64,000 bases of DNA, taken from positions 16,293 to 80,292 of the forward strand of contig CATLOT010000019.1 of NCBI GenBank assembly GCA_950054155.1, read 5' to 3'. The notes under the pieces were generated by a model. It saw only the letters and a list, made by a program, of their open reading frames with translations, was not told the origin of the DNA and did not search any database. Below, one piece after another: positions 30,061-40,956 of this stretch. Position 1 is the stretch's first letter; the number at the start of each line of letters is the position of its first letter. This stretch comes from an uncultured Bacteriovoracaceae bacterium. GTDB taxonomy: Bacteria > Bdellovibrionota > Bacteriovoracia > Bacteriovoracales > Bacteriovoracaceae. The position numbers were made by a program, and so were the translations under genes.

Positions 30061-32874
30061 TTATTTGAGAACCTTTTTAAGATAGTTCCCCGTATGAGAT
30101 TTCTTTACTTTAGAAACTTCTTCTGGAGTACCTGTAGCAACAATTGTTCCACCATTGATACCACCTTCCGGTCCAAGATCAATTATATGGTCAGCACTCT
30201 TAATCACATCGAGGTTATGCTCAATAATAATAATCGTATGGCCTTGGTCAACGAGGTCATTAATGGCCTTAAGAAGGATTTGAATATCTTTGAAATGAAG
30301 TCCTGTTGTGGGCTCATCAAGGATATAAAGTGTTTCACCCTTAGTTCTTTTAGCGAGTTCCCTACTCAGTTTGAGGCGCTGTGCCTCTCCCCCACTTAAG
30401 GTAGTCGCAGGCTGACCTAATTTCATATAACCAAGACCAACACTTTTGAGCGTGCTTAGAATTCTAAAGAGTTTAGGATGATTCTTAAAAAAATCACAAG
30501 CATCTTCAATTGTCATATCAAGGACATCAGCGATGTTCTTGCCTTTATAAAGGACTGAGAGGGTTTCGCTATTATAACGCTTCCCCTTACACTCACTACA
30601 GGTAATATAAACGTCAGGAAGGAAGTGCATTTCAATTTTCTTTACGCCATTTCCTTCACATTCCTCGCATCGTCCCCCTTTGACATTGAAGCTAAAGCGA
30701 CCAGGCTTATAACCTCTAATCTGAGACTCTGGTGTCTTGGAATAAATCTTACGGATATCATCAAAGAGATTAGTGTAAGTTGCAGGGTTACTATGGGGAG
30801 TTCTCCCTATGGGTGATTGATCTAGTTCAATAATTGATTTAATCGACTCGAGTCCCTTAATACTATGATAATTTTTACGATTATAAAGACCACCCATTGG
30901 AGTAACGTAGTTCTTACAAGCAGGAACAAATACTTCGTGAAGAAGTGTTGATTTACCACTACCACTTACTCCGGTGATACACACAAGCCCATGGAGCGGA
31001 ATATCCACATCAACCTTTTTGAGATTGTTGTGAGTCGCACCTTTGAGGGTTACCTTTTGAGTTAAAACCCTCCTCTCTGTGGGTGTTGGAATAGTTTCAC
31101 TTTCATTTAGAAATTGAGCAGTAAGGCTCTTCTTATTTTTAAGAAACTTTGCTTTGGTGCCAATGTTAACGACTTCTCCACCATGTCTTCCAGCTCCAGG
31201 ACCGAGGTCTATAAGAAAATCGCTCTCCATCATTGTTTCTTCATCATGTTCAACAACCAAAACTGTATTACCGAGATCACGCAATGACTTAAGCGTCTTA
31301 ATAAGTTTGGTGTTATCTCTTTGATGAAGGCCAATAGAGGGTTCATCGAGGACATAGAGGACACCGCTTAAGGCACTCCCAATTTGAGTTGCCAGACGAA
31401 TTCGTTGGCTTTCCCCTCCACTAAGAGTGGCTGCGGAACGATTAAGGCTAAGATAACCGAGCCCTACATCGACGAGAAACTTTAGGCGACTTTTTATTTC
31501 TTTGAGAAGCTTTTCTGAGATTAGAGCTTTCTCCCCTTCAAGGAAGTCTGTCTCAAAGAAGGCGGCTGCATCATCAATACTCATGGTACTAAGTTCCATG
31601 ATATTCTTTTCATTGATAAGAGTGTGAAGAGCGGCGTGATTAAGTCTTAATCCCTTACATTCGGAGCAGGTTTGAATTTCCATATACTCTTCTAGGCGCT
31701 TACGAACTTTTTCTGAGCCTGTTTCCTTATATTTCTTATCAAACCAATTCAAGAGGCCTGGGAAAGGCTTACTAAATTCAAAATGGCTATTCTCTGATTT
31801 GAAAGCATAAGTATAAACCTTGTCAGTTCCATGCCAGAGAATATTGGAGATGGACTTCTTAAGTTTTTTTAATGGAGTCTTAGGATCGCAGCCTTCTTCA
31901 ATAAGAAAGCATTCCACCATTTTATAGATAAAATTATTCTTCTTAGTTAGTGGTTCAATAGCCCCATTGAGGACACCGAGAGAATCATCGAGAACCATGG
32001 AGTCGATATTAAACTCTTTGCTTTGCCCCAAACCATTACATTTCTTACATGCGCCAATTGGGCTATTAAAACTGAAGAGCCTAGGCTCAAGGTCAGGAAA
32101 AACCTCACCAGTCTCTTCTGAAATGAGGTGTTCACTATAGGTTACTTCTTCATCTTCATTGATGAGAATATTAACTGATCCACCACCTAGTTTTAGGGTA
32201 TGTTCGACACTTTCTGTGAGTCTTTTCTCAACACCTTCTTTAATAAGAATACGATCAATGACAATATCGAAGTCGAATGGTCCTTTTTTAGGGAATTTAA
32301 TATCCTCACTAAGAGTTTCTACCTCATCATTTACTCGGATCCGACTATAGCCCATTCCAAGAAATTTCGTAATTTCTTTCTTACTTTGAGTGGCCGACTT
32401 ACTTTTGATGGGAGCTAAGAGTTGAACCTTAGTTTTTAAGGGATAACTCATGAGCTCTCTGACTATCTGTGGCGGTGTGTATTTTTGAACAATATCCCCA
32501 GAGGCTGGATCATGAAGATCTCCAGCCCTTGCAAAGAGCACGCGCAGGTAATCATATATTTCAGTAATTGTTCCAACTGTTGAGCGTGGGTTTTTAGTTG
32601 TACTTTTTTGGTCAATAGCGATGGCGGGGCTTAATCCAGTAATCGATTCTACATCAGGTGGTTGGTACTGACCTAGGAATTGGCGGGCGTAACTTGATAA
32701 CGATTCTATATAGCGTCTTTGCCCCTCTACATAAATAGTATCAAATGCGAGAGAGGATTTTCCCGAACCACTTGGACCAGTAACTACTGTAAGACTATTT
32801 TTAGGTATTGTGACACTAACCTCTTTGAGGTTGTGGACTTTAGATTTTGTAACAATAATTTCATTGATGGACAT
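30061..32874 (-). CDS. uvrA: Excinuclease ABC subunit A
   Basis: Damage-sensing ATPase of nucleotide excision repair. 937 residues, standard length. Two ABC modules with Walker [15 protein letters not shown] (near 34) and [14 protein letters not shown], signatures [12 protein letters not shown] and [16 protein letters not shown], and zinc-finger cysteines in [18 protein letters not shown] and [20 protein letters not shown]. It overlaps pdxA by 14 bases at its 5' end. Confidence 0.97.
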   Translation of the reverse strand: MSINEIIVTKSKVHNLKEVSVTIPKNSLTVVTGPSGSGKSSLAFDTIYVEGQRRYIESLSSYARQFLGQYQPPDVESITGLSPAIAIDQKSTTKNPRSTVGTITEIYDYLRVLFARAGDLHDPASGDIVQKYTPPQIVRELMSYPLKTKVQLLAPIKSKSATQSKKEITKFLGMGYSRIRVNDEVETLSEDIKFPKKGPFDFDIVIDRILIKEGVEKRLTESVEHTLKLGGGSVNILINEDEEVTYSEHLISEETGEVFPDLEPRLFSFNSPIGACKKCNGLGQSKEFNIDSMVLDDSLGVLNGAIEPLTKKNNFIYKMVECFLIEEGCDPKTPLKKLKKSISNILWHGTDKVYTYAFKSENSHFEFSKPFPGLLNWFDKKYKETGSEKVRKRLEEYMEIQTCSECKGLRLNHAALHTLINEKNIMELSTMSIDDAAAFFETDFLEGEKALISEKLLKEIKSRLKFLVDVGLGYLSLNRSAATLSGGESQRIRLATQIGSALSGVLYVLDEPSIGLHQRDNTKLIKTLKSLRDLGNTVLVVEHDEETMMESDFLIDLGPGAGRHGGEVVNIGTKAKFLKNKKSLTAQFLNESETIPTPTERRVLTQKVTLKGATHNNLKKVDVDIPLHGLVCITGVSGSGKSTLLHEVFVPACKNYVTPMGGLYNRKNYHSIKGLESIKSIIELDQSPIGRTPHSNPATYTNLFDDIRKIYSKTPESQIRGYKPGRFSFNVKGGRCEECEGNGVKKIEMHFLPDVYITCSECKGKRYNSETLSVLYKGKNIADVLDMTIEDACDFFKNHPKLFRILSTLKSVGLGYMKLGQPATTLSGGEAQRLKLSRELAKRTKGETLYILDEPTTGLHFKDIQILLKAINDLVDQGHTIIIIEHNLDVIKSADHIIDLGPEGGINGGTIVATGTPEEVSKVKKSHTGNYLKKVLK

Positions 32875-33784
32875 TGCGATCTACCCTATAGGCTTCTTGT
32901 AAGACATAGAAGCATCCTGAACTATCAGCTTTATTTTTACCATAAAGACTAAAAGCTGTGCCATGATCGACACTTAGACGAAGAAAGGGCAGGCCGAGAC
33001 TTATATTTAAACCAAGTGTGCCATTCATTCTCTTAAAGAGAGGAAGTCCCTGATCATGAAACATATAAACTTTGAGTTGTTTACTAGCGTTATGAAAATG
33101 AAGTGTATCTCCAGGAAGAAATTCACTAAATTTGATATTACTAAATTCCTCTTTTAACTCTTTAAGAGAGTCTAAGAGATCCATCTCCTCACCTCCCAGT
33201 ATGCCCCCTTCCCCAGCATGAGGATTAATACCTGAAATGAGAACATCCTCAATTTCTTCAAAGTAGTGAGGATATCGATTAAGAACAATACTTATCTTTT
33301 CTTTAATGATCTGAGATGTGACATAGCGAGGAATATCTTTAAGAGCTATGTGATCAGAGATAAGAAGGACAAGGTCACGAGGACCTTTAAAAGTCATAGC
33401 GATATTATTATTAGAGTAGCGCTTTCGAAAGTACTCAGTATAACCAGAGCATGGGGCTCCCTTGTAGGGAAGTTGATCTTTACTTGTTGGGAGCGTTACA
33501 AGTGTATCATTTTCTTTTATGACCGAAAGAGCACTTTCGAGTGCGACTGCACTTTGATAATTAGAATCCTTAAAAAACTGACAAGAAAGAGATCGATTTC
33601 CAAGAGTAATCCCATCACCATTTAGGGAGTAAGGAATACTAAGCGTTTTAAGGGTTGCTTCGACTTCTGTTGCGTTAGCATGAAGACGAAGACGATCAAG
33701 GTTTATCCTTGATGAGCGTAAGCAAGCTTTAAAGAAAACCTCTAGGCCAATACCTTTTTCATGACCTTGGGTAATGTGAATCAT
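32861..33784 (-). CDS. pdxA: 4-hydroxythreonine-4-phosphate dehydrogenase-like protein
   Basis: Family of the enzyme that oxidises 4-hydroxythreonine phosphate in pyridoxal 5'-phosphate synthesis. 307 residues. Conserved segments [26 protein letters not shown] and [18 protein letters not shown] contain the metal-binding and phosphate residues. The N-terminus [18 protein letters not shown] departs from the usual GDPAGIGPE. It is next to a SurA-like gene, the same pairing as surA-pdxA in enterobacteria. Its 3' end overlaps uvrA; its start overlaps the next gene's stop. Confidence 0.88.
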   Translation of the reverse strand: MIHITQGHEKGIGLEVFFKACLRSSRINLDRLRLHANATEVEATLKTLSIPYSLNGDGITLGNRSLSCQFFKDSNYQSAVALESALSVIKENDTLVTLPTSKDQLPYKGAPCSGYTEYFRKRYSNNNIAMTFKGPRDLVLLISDHIALKDIPRYVTSQIIKEKISIVLNRYPHYFEEIEDVLISGINPHAGEGGILGGEEMDLLDSLKELKEEFSNIKFSEFLPGDTLHFHNASKQLKVYMFHDQGLPLFKRMNGTLGLNISLGLPFLRLSVDHGTAFSLYGKNKADSSGCFYVLQEAYRVDRNVHQ

Positions 33785-34692
33785 TTCTGATCAAGTCTCT
33801 TGATAAAATTCTTGTTCGCCTCAGTCGTGAACCAATTCTCAGCTAAAGACATCATTTGGTCCTGGAAAAGCTCTGCACGAATTTTATTTCGTTTACTTAA
33901 GTAATCATCACTTTCTACAAGGTCTTTCTTTTTGACGTAAAAGACATGGTAGTCTCCGCCTAGGAGAAGAGGGTCACTAAAGGTTCCCTCTTCTGTTTTC
34001 TTAAGACGCCCGAGAATTTTGTCATTGAGTGAGTCTTCTTTAATATTTCCAAGGTCATGAGTTTGAACCTCACTGAAACGCTCAGGAAGAATACCATTTT
34101 TTTGAAAGGTACTTAAGACGTCTTTGAAGTCAGCCAGCATCGCTTTATTAACAAGTTTCTTTTCGATGACGAAATCAACAAGTTCATATTCAAAGCTGAG
34201 TCTCTTTTGATTTGCATGCTTTGAAAAGTAAGCGCGCTTTACATCTTGCTCTGTTATTGAAACGAGTGGTTGGATAATACGAGAAAGAAAGAGATTGTAT
34301 TCAATAGAAGCACGAGTAAGTTCAAAGTACTCATCAAATGAAAAATTATTATTACTAAGGAAGTTTAAAAGTGCCTGTCTGTTTAGACCAAGCCTTTGTT
34401 CCGTTGAAGTAATTTGAGATTCTACCTGATCATCACTAACGACATATCCCATCTCTGATAGTTTATTTCTGAGGAGTTGAGTTCTAATAAGAATTTCGAT
34501 GAGATCATTAGTTGTGTATTTTTTCTTATGATAAATTTGGGGTGAAATATTTCGACGAGCTTCAACGTTCGTGCTCATTCTTTTAATTTGAGACCTTAAA
34601 ATGGGAGTATCGTTAACAACAGCTTCGATTTTATCCAAAAGAGTTGCGTTAGCATTTAAAGTAAAAAGAAGAAGAATTAGAATAGTTTTCAT
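33781..34692 (-). CDS. SurA-like periplasmic chaperone
   Basis: 303 residues with a Sec signal MKTILILLLFTLNANA, then the SurA N-terminal domain pattern LLDKIEAVVNDTPILRSQIKRM and VSDDQVESQITS. A degenerate parvulin domain seems to follow (about 165-265), lacking clear active-site residues. SurA helps outer-membrane proteins fold. The start codon touches a terminator-like hairpin with no visible ribosome binding site; an internal Met would lose the signal peptide. The stop overlaps pdxA by four bases. Confidence 0.75.
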   Translation of the reverse strand: MKTILILLLFTLNANATLLDKIEAVVNDTPILRSQIKRMSTNVEARRNISPQIYHKKKYTTNDLIEILIRTQLLRNKLSEMGYVVSDDQVESQITSTEQRLGLNRQALLNFLSNNNFSFDEYFELTRASIEYNLFLSRIIQPLVSITEQDVKRAYFSKHANQKRLSFEYELVDFVIEKKLVNKAMLADFKDVLSTFQKNGILPERFSEVQTHDLGNIKEDSLNDKILGRLKKTEEGTFSDPLLLGGDYHVFYVKKKDLVESDDYLSKRNKIRAELFQDQMMSLAENWFTTEANKNFIKRLDQK

Positions 34693-34720
34693 AAAAAAAG
34701 CCCACAGTGAAAGTGGGCTC
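34693..34720 (-). terminator. Hairpin with T-run directly before the SurA-like start
   Basis: On the minus strand AGCCCAC (34713-34719), a seven-base loop, and GTGGGCT (34699-34705), then T7 which runs up to the ATG of the next gene. It has the shape of an intrinsic terminator for the preceding ppiC gene, with no room for a separate ribosome binding site. Confidence 0.8.
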
Positions 34721-34761
34721 TAGAGTAGTCATTTTTCTGCGTTGGGACAAGGGCTGTGCGC

Positions 34762-35595
34762 CTATTTTAGAGCGTCTGCCTTAAGGAATTCTTTGTTGAT
34801 GTTGATCTTTGCGCCGCTTTGCATATTAGAGAAGTATTTCTCTAAAATAGCATCTCTCTTTTTATCATAAACAATCTTCTTGTAGAGTGCTGTGTTGATG
34901 GAACCAAAGTCCTTCTTCGCTAACACCTTGATAATATGATAACCAAATTGAGTTCTGATAGGTGGCGTTACATGACCGTCGGCCTTGCCCTTAATCGCTC
35001 TAAAGTATTCTGGTGCCATTCTAATGGCAGGTTGAAAGCCCATGTCTCCACCATTTGGAGCTGTAGAGCTTTGACTGTAACGGTTGGCAAGATCCGCAAA
35101 CTTCTCAGGCTTTTCTTTAAGGGTCTCGTAAACTTCGAGAGCTTTCTTTTGAGCAGCCGTCGCTTCGTTCTTAGAGGGTTGCGCTCTCACTCTGAATAGA
35201 ATGTGGGCCGTACGATATTCAGGATTTTCATTATAGTACTTCTTAACGTCATCGTCGGTGACAACAATTTTTTTGAGCTCTGGCTCAAGGTCTTTAGAGA
35301 TCTGGGCATGATAAAGAACTTCATTCATTTTCTCTACAACAACAGGATCTTTATTAGTTCCCTGTTTCTTAGCTCTTTGGATGCCGAGAATTTTATTAAC
35401 CATTCCATCAAGGACGCTCTTTTTAGTAACGACTTTGTCAGAAACGAATAAGAGATTTTGAGCGTAACGCTTATCAAACTCTGACTTCGTAATTTTCTCA
35501 CCGTTGACTGTGGCAACAACTGGATCACTTTGTGAAAACGATGAAGGAGAAACTAAAAGTAAGAGGCACGCGATGGAGGCAATTCTTTTGCACAT
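34762..35595 (-). CDS. PpiC-type peptidyl-prolyl isomerase, periplasmic
   Basis: 277 residues. A signal peptide (CLLLLVSPSSFSQS) is followed by an N-terminal helical domain and a parvulin domain (about 125-235) with RTAHILFRVRA, FADLANRYSQSS, PNGGDMGFQP and TQFGYHIIKVL, all characteristic of active parvulins. AGGGAAG precedes the ATG. Likely assists folding of secreted proteins together with the neighbouring SurA-like chaperone. Confidence 0.92.
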   Translation of the reverse strand: MCKRIASIACLLLLVSPSSFSQSDPVVATVNGEKITKSEFDKRYAQNLLFVSDKVVTKKSVLDGMVNKILGIQRAKKQGTNKDPVVVEKMNEVLYHAQISKDLEPELKKIVVTDDDVKKYYNENPEYRTAHILFRVRAQPSKNEATAAQKKALEVYETLKEKPEKFADLANRYSQSSTAPNGGDMGFQPAIRMAPEYFRAIKGKADGHVTPPIRTQFGYHIIKVLAKKDFGSINTALYKKIVYDKKRDAILEKYFSNMQSGAKININKEFLKADALK

Positions 35596-35659
35596 ATTTA
35601 TCTTCCCTGAAAACTTTTCTTTAATTATAGCAAAAAAATAAAAAAATCATGTAATAACG

Positions 35660-38600
35660 CTAACATGGAACAATTTGCTCAGCAATTCTTTGGCAAAACT
35701 CTATAAAGTTATCTTGGTTGAGCTGCTTCTTGCTCTTATAAAGGACCTTATAATCCGGACTAAAATGGTAGAGGTTTGGTTGAGAGAGGAAGGTCTGAGC
35801 AACTTTTCCTGCAAGCTCGGTATTCTTATCTAGCATCGCTTTATCAAATTGCAGACTGATACTCATATTGTTGAGTTGAACAGTCGTGATTCCACAATTT
35901 GCTAGAATGATTCTGGCTTGGAGAAGAATAGAGAGGTTTTTGAGTTCAATGGGAAGCGGTCCATAGACATCTTTAAGTTCGTCAAGAATTTCTTCAAGTT
36001 GCGCTTTTGTTCCTGTATTCGAAAGCCTCTTATATTGGCGGAGTCTTTCTGAAGAATCCTCAATATAATGATTTGGGATATAGCTTGGAAAGGGTGAAGT
36101 AATCTCGATGTTTTTGTTAAAGGCTTTCTTTTCCCCTTTTAATTCACGAATAGCATCCTGAAGAAGCTCCATATAAAGTTCCAGTCCAATAGCCTCAATG
36201 TGGCCTGATTGGCTTGCACCTAGAATATCCCCAGCTCCTCTAATCTCAAGGTCACTTGAAGCAATATTAAATCCACTCCCCATTTCTGCATACATTTGAA
36301 GGGCCTTAAGTCTTTTTTCAGCGACATTAGAGAGGTTTCTGTCACTGGGGATCACAAAGTAGGCATAGGCCTTCTTGTCAGAGCGACCGATTCTTCCTCT
36401 AAGTTGATGGAGCTGACTAAGGCCATAAGTGTCAGCACGATCGACAATCATGGTATTAGCGTTGGGTATATCAATACCTGATTCAATGATTGTTGTTGCT
36501 AAGAGAATTTGAAAATCCCCTTTATAAAATGATTGAATTCTCTTTTCCAACTCCTTCTCAGGAAGTTGCCCATGGCCAATGACTAAAGAGGCTTCTGGAA
36601 CTAGGTCTTTAATGCGAGCAGCATATTCTTCAATATCATTCACTTTATTGTGAACAATAAAAACCTGCCCTCCCCTTTTTAACTCTTTTCGGATTGCCGT
36701 TTGTAGGGTGAGGGCATCTTCTTTAATGATATAGCTTTTAATAGACTGCCTCTTTGGAGGGGCGGTCTTTATAAGACTAAGGTCTCGAAGACCCAAAAAA
36801 CTAAGTTGCAATGTCCTCGGAATTGGTGTCGCTGTTAAAGTTAAAAAGTCCACATTGGACTTAAGAAGTTTAAGCTTTTCTTTGTGATTAACACCGAAGC
36901 GTTGTTCTTCATCAACTACGACCAGACCAAGATCATTAAATTTAACTTTATCGCTTAAAAGCTTATGAGTTCCGATAAGAATATCGATTTTTCCTTCAGC
37001 CAGTCGCTCTAAAATTTCTTTTGTTTCTTTGGCACTTTTAAAGCGGCTCACAAACTCGACGTTTACCGGAAAATCTTTAAGACGCTTTTTAAAACTATTG
37101 TAATGTTGAAGGGCTAAAATGGTTGTTGGTACTAAGACAGCTACTTGCTTGTGATCAAGGACTGCTTTAAAGGCAGCACGGATAGCAACCTCTGTTTTAC
37201 CAAAGCCAACATCACCACAGACGAGATGATCCATGGGTCTAGCTCTTTGCATGTCTTCAAGAACATTCTCGATCGCCTTTGTTTGATCGGGCGTTTCTTG
37301 AAAGTCGAAGGCGAGCTCAAATTCTCTATAATCATGATCAGGAGGAGAAAAACTAAAGGCTTGTGCTGACTCTCTCTCCGCTTGCAACTTAAGAAGGTCA
37401 AAAGCAAGTTTCTTTACCGATTGACTTGCCCGTTTTTTAAGAGCGCTAAATTTATTTGTACGAAGAGAATCAACCTTTAACCCCGCAACAGAGTTTGCGT
37501 GTTTTTGAATAAGATTCATCTTGTAGACAGGAACATAGACCTTATCTTTTCCGGAGTATTCAATAACAAGGAAGTCAGATTTATCTTCGGAAAGATCAAG
37601 ACTTTGAAGGCCTAAGTACTTCCCTACACCATGGTCACTGTGAATGACATAGTCACCTTCACTAAGCGTTGCAATTTGCTCGGCAAAGAGATCGAGATCT
37701 TTTTGAGAAACCTGTTTGACCTTTTTCTTTTTGATAGAAAAAAGGTCTCCTTCGGTAAGAAGCAGAAGTTTTTCATTCTGATAGAAGGCTCCCCTTTCTA
37801 AAGGAAAGGCGTCATATTTGATTTTATTAACAATACTTTTAGGAACTTCAAAAACATCTAAGTAGTGAAGAAATTCATCTTTACTCGCTTTGGTACTGTG
37901 AAAAAAAATAATTTCTCCAGTAGTAGCAAAGTCTTTCGAGATTTTTTCGAAGATCTCTTTGAGATAGGTACTCTTATTAAGATCTTTTTTTAGACTAGCT
38001 TCAAAATATTGATTAAAAGGAGTGAGAAAAACTTCTAATTTATTCTCTTCGTGATTGAGGTCTACAGCAATATCAAGTTCGTTGATTGAAGTGACCTGGT
38101 CATCGTTTAGCTTTTGAATGAGGCCGTCATAAAAAAGATTCTCTGGTCCAGGCAAAAGGGAGTCACTATTAGGGTCGTCCTTACTGAATTCAAATTCTTC
38201 ATTGAGTTCATGAAGAAACCCTTCCCAATTTTCAAGGGTTGTAAAACTATCAAAGAGATGAACCTGAAACTTATCTTTTTCTAAGTAGTCGAATAAGGAA
38301 TTATGCTCTTGGGTAAAAAGAGGAAGATAGGCAGCATAACCGTCAAAGAGAAAACCATCGGAAACACTCGCTAAAATTCTTTTTCTTTTATCAAATTTCT
38401 CTCTTTGTGAAGTTGGAGGCATGGGAACTTGAGAGCGAAGATTTGTTGAGTAATCAGGACTACAAAATACTCGAGGTGTTGCTCCGACATGAAGACTTTC
38501 TACAGGAAAATCTCTCTTCGTTTTTCTCGTCTCTGCATCGATGAGAAAAATTTCTTCAATCATGTCATCAAAGTAATGAAGACGAATGGGAGGATGATTG

Positions 38601-39151
38601 ATGGGATAAAGATCAAAAATTTCACCCTTATTAGAAAAGGTCCCCGGCTCTTCAACAGTAATAGAGTTTTGATAGCCAAGAGCAACAAGCTTTCCCTTAA
38701 GCTGATCGGGACTGATAATGTCACTAAGCTCAATTTGCAGACCAATCGTTTTTAATAATTCTTTTGTAGGCACCTTTTGGTGAATGGCCTCCATAGTTGT
38801 GACGATAAAGCGGTCTTTGTTGTTTTGCGTTAGACTATTGAGTGTGTAAAATCTTTCTGTGGCCACCCTTTCTGATGCAACGTGGCCACCATAGGGTGAA
38901 TGATCAAAGCCAGGGTAAAGGTAGACTTTTTCTTTACCAAAACTGTATTGCGCAAGGTCAAAAATCTTTTCCGCTGCCTCGAGATCACTCGCGATTAACA
39001 CATGACTCGACTTGTCTTGGGAAAAAATATTGAAAATTTGGTCTTTAAGAAAAAAAAGATATTGAGACGCAGTGAGCCCTTTAATGGTGACGCCACGTTT
39101 TTCAATCTTATGTGTATCTTTTACGCGTTGAGCAAGCGTTTTTAAAACCAT
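35660..39151 (-). CDS. mfd: Transcription-repair coupling factor Mfd
   Basis: Removes stalled RNA polymerase and recruits UvrA. 1163 residues: N-terminal UvrB-like module (SYPGFDHSPYG-like region YPGFDHSPYGGHVASERV), RNA polymerase-interacting domain with LSEGDYVIHSDHGVGKYLG, then the RecG-like translocase with Walker A CGDVGFGKTEVAIRAAF, DEEQ box VVVDEEQRFGVNHKEKL, TATPIPRTLQLS and RGRIGRSDKKAYAYF, and a C-terminal domain. Complete. Confidence 0.97.
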   Translation of the reverse strand: MVLKTLAQRVKDTHKIEKRGVTIKGLTASQYLFFLKDQIFNIFSQDKSSHVLIASDLEAAEKIFDLAQYSFGKEKVYLYPGFDHSPYGGHVASERVATERFYTLNSLTQNNKDRFIVTTMEAIHQKVPTKELLKTIGLQIELSDIISPDQLKGKLVALGYQNSITVEEPGTFSNKGEIFDLYPINHPPIRLHYFDDMIEEIFLIDAETRKTKRDFPVESLHVGATPRVFCSPDYSTNLRSQVPMPPTSQREKFDKRKRILASVSDGFLFDGYAAYLPLFTQEHNSLFDYLEKDKFQVHLFDSFTTLENWEGFLHELNEEFEFSKDDPNSDSLLPGPENLFYDGLIQKLNDDQVTSINELDIAVDLNHEENKLEVFLTPFNQYFEASLKKDLNKSTYLKEIFEKISKDFATTGEIIFFHSTKASKDEFLHYLDVFEVPKSIVNKIKYDAFPLERGAFYQNEKLLLLTEGDLFSIKKKKVKQVSQKDLDLFAEQIATLSEGDYVIHSDHGVGKYLGLQSLDLSEDKSDFLVIEYSGKDKVYVPVYKMNLIQKHANSVAGLKVDSLRTNKFSALKKRASQSVKKLAFDLLKLQAERESAQAFSFSPPDHDYREFELAFDFQETPDQTKAIENVLEDMQRARPMDHLVCGDVGFGKTEVAIRAAFKAVLDHKQVAVLVPTTILALQHYNSFKKRLKDFPVNVEFVSRFKSAKETKEILERLAEGKIDILIGTHKLLSDKVKFNDLGLVVVDEEQRFGVNHKEKLKLLKSNVDFLTLTATPIPRTLQLSFLGLRDLSLIKTAPPKRQSIKSYIIKEDALTLQTAIRKELKRGGQVFIVHNKVNDIEEYAARIKDLVPEASLVIGHGQLPEKELEKRIQSFYKGDFQILLATTIIESGIDIPNANTMIVDRADTYGLSQLHQLRGRIGRSDKKAYAYFVIPSDRNLSNVAEKRLKALQMYAEMGSGFNIASSDLEIRGAGDILGASQSGHIEAIGLELYMELLQDAIRELKGEKKAFNKNIEITSPFPSYIPNHYIEDSSERLRQYKRLSNTGTKAQLEEILDELKDVYGPLPIELKNLSILLQARIILANCGITTVQLNNMSISLQFDKAMLDKNTELAGKVAQTFLSQPNLYHFSPDYKVLYKSKKQLNQDNFIEFCQRIAEQIVPC

Positions 39152-39300
39152 TTTCTAATAACCTTTTATTTAAAAAAATGAGTGTCTCACTATCCCTAAA
39201 TCAACTCCATTAAAAAAGCCATTTCAAAATGTTTCCAATATGTTAACATTCGTGTAAATTTTTGAAGCTTTCATCCCAATAATAAACGGAGTTCCAGCAA

Positions 39301-39744
39301 ATGACGTCGTACACTTTAGACGTATACATGCCGGTGATCATCCTTATGGCGTTTGCCATAGGGTTAGTTCTAATTTCGGTATTTGTCGCACAGATTCTAA
39401 GACCCTTTAAACCTAATGCGCTTAAAGAGCAGGCGTATGAATGTGGTGAGGAACCAGTCGGTACAGCGTGGTCTAACTTCAACGTTAGATTCTATGTTGT
39501 GTCTCTTATCTTCATTGTTTTCGATGTTGAAGGTGCTCTTATGTTCCCCGTCGCTTCTATTTATAGAAAGTTCGTTGAAATCGGTGAAGGAGCAGTCCTG
39601 GTAGGTTCACTCCTTGTTTTCATTTCAGTTCTCGTTGTAGGAATTGTTTACTGTTGGGCAAAGGGTGACCTTGATTGGGTTCGTTCTTTCCAACTTAGTG
39701 ATGAACAAATTAATCAATTAAAAGGCATTGAGGAGAAGGCATGA
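39301..39744 (+). CDS. nuoA: NADH-quinone oxidoreductase subunit A
   Basis: Membrane-arm subunit near the quinone site. 147 residues with three helices; motifs AYECGEEPVGTAW and FIVFDVEGALMFPVAS are the conserved loop and helix-2 acid. First of seven nuo genes; its stop overlaps nuoH by four bases. It faces mfd across a 149-base divergent gap (39152-39300) that probably holds both promoters. Confidence 0.95.
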   Translation: MTSYTLDVYMPVIILMAFAIGLVLISVFVAQILRPFKPNALKEQAYECGEEPVGTAWSNFNVRFYVVSLIFIVFDVEGALMFPVASIYRKFVEIGEGAVLVGSLLVFISVLVVGIVYCWAKGDLDWVRSFQLSDEQINQLKGIEEKA

Positions 39745-40940
39745 GTCCCTCTGTAAACGAATACGTAAATCAGTTTGAAATTCATCAGAAATTAGTCGCT
39801 ATGGTAAGCGACTTTTTGGGTTTTGATGCTTCAGGATTGATGGCCTTCTTGGTCTTCGCAGTTACAGCTTTTGCAATTGTAAATGTTATGGCCCTTATCG
39901 GTGGTCTTGGAACCTATGCTGAAAGAAAGATTTCTGCAGACATTCAATTAAGACAAGGCCCAAACCGCGTTGGACCTTACGGTATCCTTCAGTTTCTTGC
40001 TGATGGTGTAAAGATGATTATGAAAGAGACGATTTATCCTGCTCAAGCGGATAGAGCTCTCTTCAACCTAGCTCCGGTTCTTGCCCTTCTTGGTGTTTTT
40101 GCCACACTAGCCGTTGTTCCCTTTTCATCAGGCTTTACTCTCGCAAACTTAAATGTAGGTGTTTTCTACCTTATAGGTGTTGGTTCTCTTGTTGGTGTTG
40201 CTGTCTTCTTAGGTGGGTATGCAGCCAACTCAAAATGGTCAATGCTTGGAGGTATGCGTGGTGCCTCTCAGATTATTAGTTATGAAGTACCTGTAACAAT
40301 AACAACACTCAGTATCGTTCTTCTTGCTGGTGGTCTTAGCTTTGGTCACTTTGTTGAGAATCAGGGAGGTTTTCCTCACGAATGGTTTATTTTTCATAAC
40401 CCATTCACGTTTATTGGTTTCTTTGTTTTCTTTGTAGGGATGCTCGCTGAGACAAACAGAGCCCCCTTTGATCTCCCTGAAGCGGAATCGGAGCTTGTTT
40501 CTGGTTACCACACTGAATATACAGGTATGAGGTTTGGTCTCTTTGCTCTTGCAGAATATATCGAAGTATTCGTTCTCTGTGGTGTTGCCGTTGCTGCTTT
40601 CCTTGGTGGTTATAAGGTTCCATTCGACCTTGGAAACGGGGTTATCTTTGTTGAGAAGCTAGGGCTTCCAGCAATCATCGGGAAAAATATCGGTCAAGTT
40701 CTTCAGCTTGGCTCTTTCGTAACGAAGACACTTGCACTTTATTATGTCGTAATTTGGGTTCGTTGGACTTTTCCAAGAATCAGAGTCGATCAAGTGATGA
40801 CAATCTGTTGGAAATATCTTACTCCAATCGCACTTTTTAATTTAATTGGCGTTGTCTTTTGGATGTACGCATTTGATAACCAATCACTTTGGGAAATTCT
40901 TAGCCACTTAGGCGGTGGTTCACACGGTGGGCACCACTAA
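39741..40940 (+). CDS. nuoH: NADH-quinone oxidoreductase subunit H
   Basis: Joins the peripheral and membrane arms and lines the quinone pocket. 399 residues, longer than the usual 325-345, with an N-terminal extension of about 35 residues. Conserved AERKISADIQLRQGPNRVGP, LADGVKMIMKE, and the quinone loop AETNRAPFDLPEAESELVSG. The C-terminus ends GGGSHGGHH. Within the nuo operon. Confidence 0.96.
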   Translation: MSPSVNEYVNQFEIHQKLVAMVSDFLGFDASGLMAFLVFAVTAFAIVNVMALIGGLGTYAERKISADIQLRQGPNRVGPYGILQFLADGVKMIMKETIYPAQADRALFNLAPVLALLGVFATLAVVPFSSGFTLANLNVGVFYLIGVGSLVGVAVFLGGYAANSKWSMLGGMRGASQIISYEVPVTITTLSIVLLAGGLSFGHFVENQGGFPHEWFIFHNPFTFIGFFVFFVGMLAETNRAPFDLPEAESELVSGYHTEYTGMRFGLFALAEYIEVFVLCGVAVAAFLGGYKVPFDLGNGVIFVEKLGLPAIIGKNIGQVLQLGSFVTKTLALYYVVIWVRWTFPRIRVDQVMTICWKYLTPIALFNLIGVVFWMYAFDNQSLWEILSHLGGGSHGGHH

Positions 40941-40956
40941 GAGCGGAGTTTAAATT

